Shown here: one piece after another, positions 4,598 through 6,279 of the stretch | Position numbering within the stretch: position 1 is the first letter of the stretch | Layout of the letters: each line of letters opens with the position of its first letter | NCBI GenBank assembly: GCA_002323775.1 | Contig: DCPV01000057.1 | Location: 1-6,279, forward strand | DNA: 6,279 nucleotides | DNA from: Firmicutes bacterium UBA1535 | GTDB lineage: Bacteria; Bacillota; Clostridia; Tissierellales; Sedimentibacteraceae | Direction of reading: 5' to 3' | Notes under the pieces: generated by a model | The model's input: only the letters and a program-made list of their open reading frames with translations | Database searches by the model: none | Told to the model about the DNA's origin: nothing | Made by a program: the position numbers and the translations under genes

Positions 4598-6279
4598 TTA
4601 TTCAAACTGGGAATTATACAATTTGTTGTAAAAGCCTTTCTTTTTCATCAGCTCCTCGTGATTTCCCTGCTCTATTATATTACCATTATTTACGACTAAA
4701 ATCAAATCTGAATTTTGTATGGTTGAAAGTCTGTGAGCTATTATAAAGCAAGTCTTATCTTCCATTAATTTTCTCATTGCTGCTTGAATTTTTATCTCTG
4801 TTCTTGTATCAACGTTTGATGTTGCTTCATCCAGTATCAGCATTTTACAATCTAAAAGCATTGCTCTTGCAATTGTAAGCAATTGTTTTTGTCCCTTTGA
4901 GATGTTTGTCCCATCTTCTCTTATAATAGTATCGTAACCTTTTGGCAGTCTCTTTATATATGAGTGTATTTTGGCAGCCTTGCACACCTCTATGACCTCA
5001 TCCATGGTCGCATCCTTTTTACCATAGGAGACATTTTCAAATATAGTCCCATGGAACAGCCAAGTGTCTTGCAAAACCATAGCATAAGACTTTCTCAGAC
5101 TGGACATTGTAGTTTTTGTTATATCATTTCCATCTACTGATATAGTTCCGTTATCGGCATCGTAAAACCTCATCAGCAGATTTATAAGTGTTGTTTTTCC
5201 TGCACCTGTAGGTCCGACAATGGCGATTAAGCCTCCCTTTTTAGCATAAAAGCTTAGATTATGAATTATCCTTTTATCAGGTAAATATCCGAATTCTATA
5301 TTCTTTAACTCAACATTTCCTTCTACATTATCTAATGTAATAGCATTTTCAACATCCTTAGTTTCCTCTATCTCGTCCATCAGGTTAAAAACTCTCTCAG
5401 CAGCTGCTAAAGCTGATTGAAATTCTCCGATTATATTTGCCATTTCGTTGATAGGTCCTGAGAATTTTCTCGAATACAAAACAAATGAGGAAATATTTCC
5501 AACGCTCATCATTCCCTTTAAGTAAAAAATCGCACCTAAGACACTTATCAAGGAAAGTGATAGGTTATTTACAAAATTAACAGCCGGACCAGCAATTGTA
5601 TAATATTCTGACTCATAATACGCATCCACAGCTTCTTCATTTTTTGTATCAAATTTACCTATTGTATTTGCTTCTTGATTATATGCTCTGATTGTTTTCT
5701 GACCTGAAACCATCTCCTCAACAAATCCATTGAGCTTTCCGATTTTCAATGAACGCCTTCTAAATAACGGACTCGTTTTTCCGGTTATATACTTAGTTAA
5801 ATATATTGAAATAGGTATTGTAACGAAAAACACTATTACAAGGTAAGGTGAAATGGTAAGCATCATGACAAATGAGCCAACTACTGTAATAATGCTCGCA
5901 AGAATCTGAATTAAATCTGCTGAAAGTGAGGTATTGATAGTGTCAATATCATAAGACATTTTACTTAAAATATCTCCTGTTTGATGCTTGTCAAAATATC
6001 CTACAGGCAGCTTCAAAAGCTTGGAAAATAAATCATCACGCATTTCAAACACTACCTTACGGCTTATGTGTATCATCAGTACTGACAATACATATGAAAA
6101 AATGCCTGATAAAACGTAGAACAAAATCATTAAATATACATAATAAAAGACTCCGTCAAACTTTACAAGTCCTTTGCCAAATTCGATATTATCAACTGCC
6201 ATACCTGAAAGCTTAGGCCCAACTAGGGCTAAAAGATTTCCTATGATGGTAAGCACAAGTGCCATCAGCAATAGAAATT
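4598..6279 (-). CDS. ABC-type multidrug exporter half-transporter (5' truncated)
   Basis: This is a fused membrane plus ATPase half-exporter of the type that dimerises, often with a neighbouring partner, to expel drugs, lipids or peptides. The frame stays open to the window edge and the first transmembrane helix is partial, so perhaps 20-40 residues are missing. Numbering from the TTG codon at 6271, the membrane domain covers about 1-290, with hydrophobic helices near 1-20, 42-70, 120-160 and 235-265. The ATPase follows: Walker A GPTGAGKTT (353-361), Q-loop Gln401, signature NISKGQ (456-461), Walker B MLILDEATS (477-485) with catalytic Glu482, and H-loop His513. The ATPase motifs are all present. 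The signature has Lys at the second glycine position, a form seen in this subfamily. The substrate cannot be told. A partner subunit may lie beyond the right edge. Confidence 0.93.
   Translation of the reverse strand, partial: FLLLMALVLTIIGNLLALVGPKLSGMAVDNIEFGKGLVKFDGVFYYVYLMILFYVLSGIFSYVLSVLMIHISRKVVFEMRDDLFSKLLKLPVGYFDKHQTGDILSKMSYDIDTINTSLSADLIQILASIITVVGSFVMMLTISPYLVIVFFVTIPISIYLTKYITGKTSPLFRRRSLKIGKLNGFVEEMVSGQKTIRAYNQEANTIGKFDTKNEEAVDAYYESEYYTIAGPAVNFVNNLSLSLISVLGAIFYLKGMMSVGNISSFVLYSRKFSGPINEMANIIGEFQSALAAAERVFNLMDEIEETKDVENAITLDNVEGNVELKNIEFGYLPDKRIIHNLSFYAKKGGLIAIVGPTGAGKTTLINLLMRFYDADNGTISVDGNDITKTTMSSLRKSYAMVLQDTWLFHGTIFENVSYGKKDATMDEVIEVCKAAKIHSYIKRLPKGYDTIIREDGTNISKGQKQLLTIARAMLLDCKMLILDEATSNVDTRTEIKIQAAMRKLMEDKTCFIIAHRLSTIQNSDLILVVNNGNIIEQGNHEELMKKKGFYNKLYNSQFE

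Overview
The window is AT-rich, with long A/T stretches between genes. It carries a densely packed minus-strand gene train with Gram-positive style ribosome binding sites and intrinsic terminators. The gene order (biotin ligase family protein, dusB, greA, lysS) and the protein sequences suggest a low-GC Firmicute of the Clostridia/Tissierellia kind. The genus cannot be fixed from the sequence.

Minus strand, read from the right edge leftwards: (1) a multidrug-type ABC half-exporter (4598 to the window edge, 5' end cut off); (2) a biotin-protein-ligase-fold protein (3750-4580) that lacks the DNA-binding domain and has lost most of its biotin-loop glycines; (3) DusB-type tRNA-dihydrouridine synthase (2768-3769), overlapping the ligase-like gene by 20 bp; (4) transcript cleavage factor GreA (2144-2614), behind a consensus sigma-A promoter at 2673-2701; (5) lysyl-tRNA synthetase LysS (571-2046, probable TTG start). 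The tight spacing suggests that the ABC, ligase-like and dusB genes are co-transcribed. greA and lysS form a second unit, which could also receive readthrough from dusB. dusB, greA and lysS all serve translation or transcription. The ABC exporter looks functionally unrelated to them.

Plus strand: one small gene (74-481) converges on lysS. It encodes a 135-residue protein with 22 cysteines that I cannot assign to a family. Its centre is an 11-residue repeat with a CxxxC pair in each unit, flanked by SPD-containing repeats and followed by a dense cysteine cluster. A perfect 18-bp inverted repeat between this gene and lysS is probably a two-way terminator.

The points most worth a second look are the cysteine hendecad protein, the degenerate biotin-ligase-like protein, and a pair of matching 18-nt palindromes placed two bases after the stop codons of both greA and lysS, with paired base changes between them. 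No tRNA, rRNA, CRISPR array or mobile element was recognised. No gene-free stretch exceeds 300 bases.
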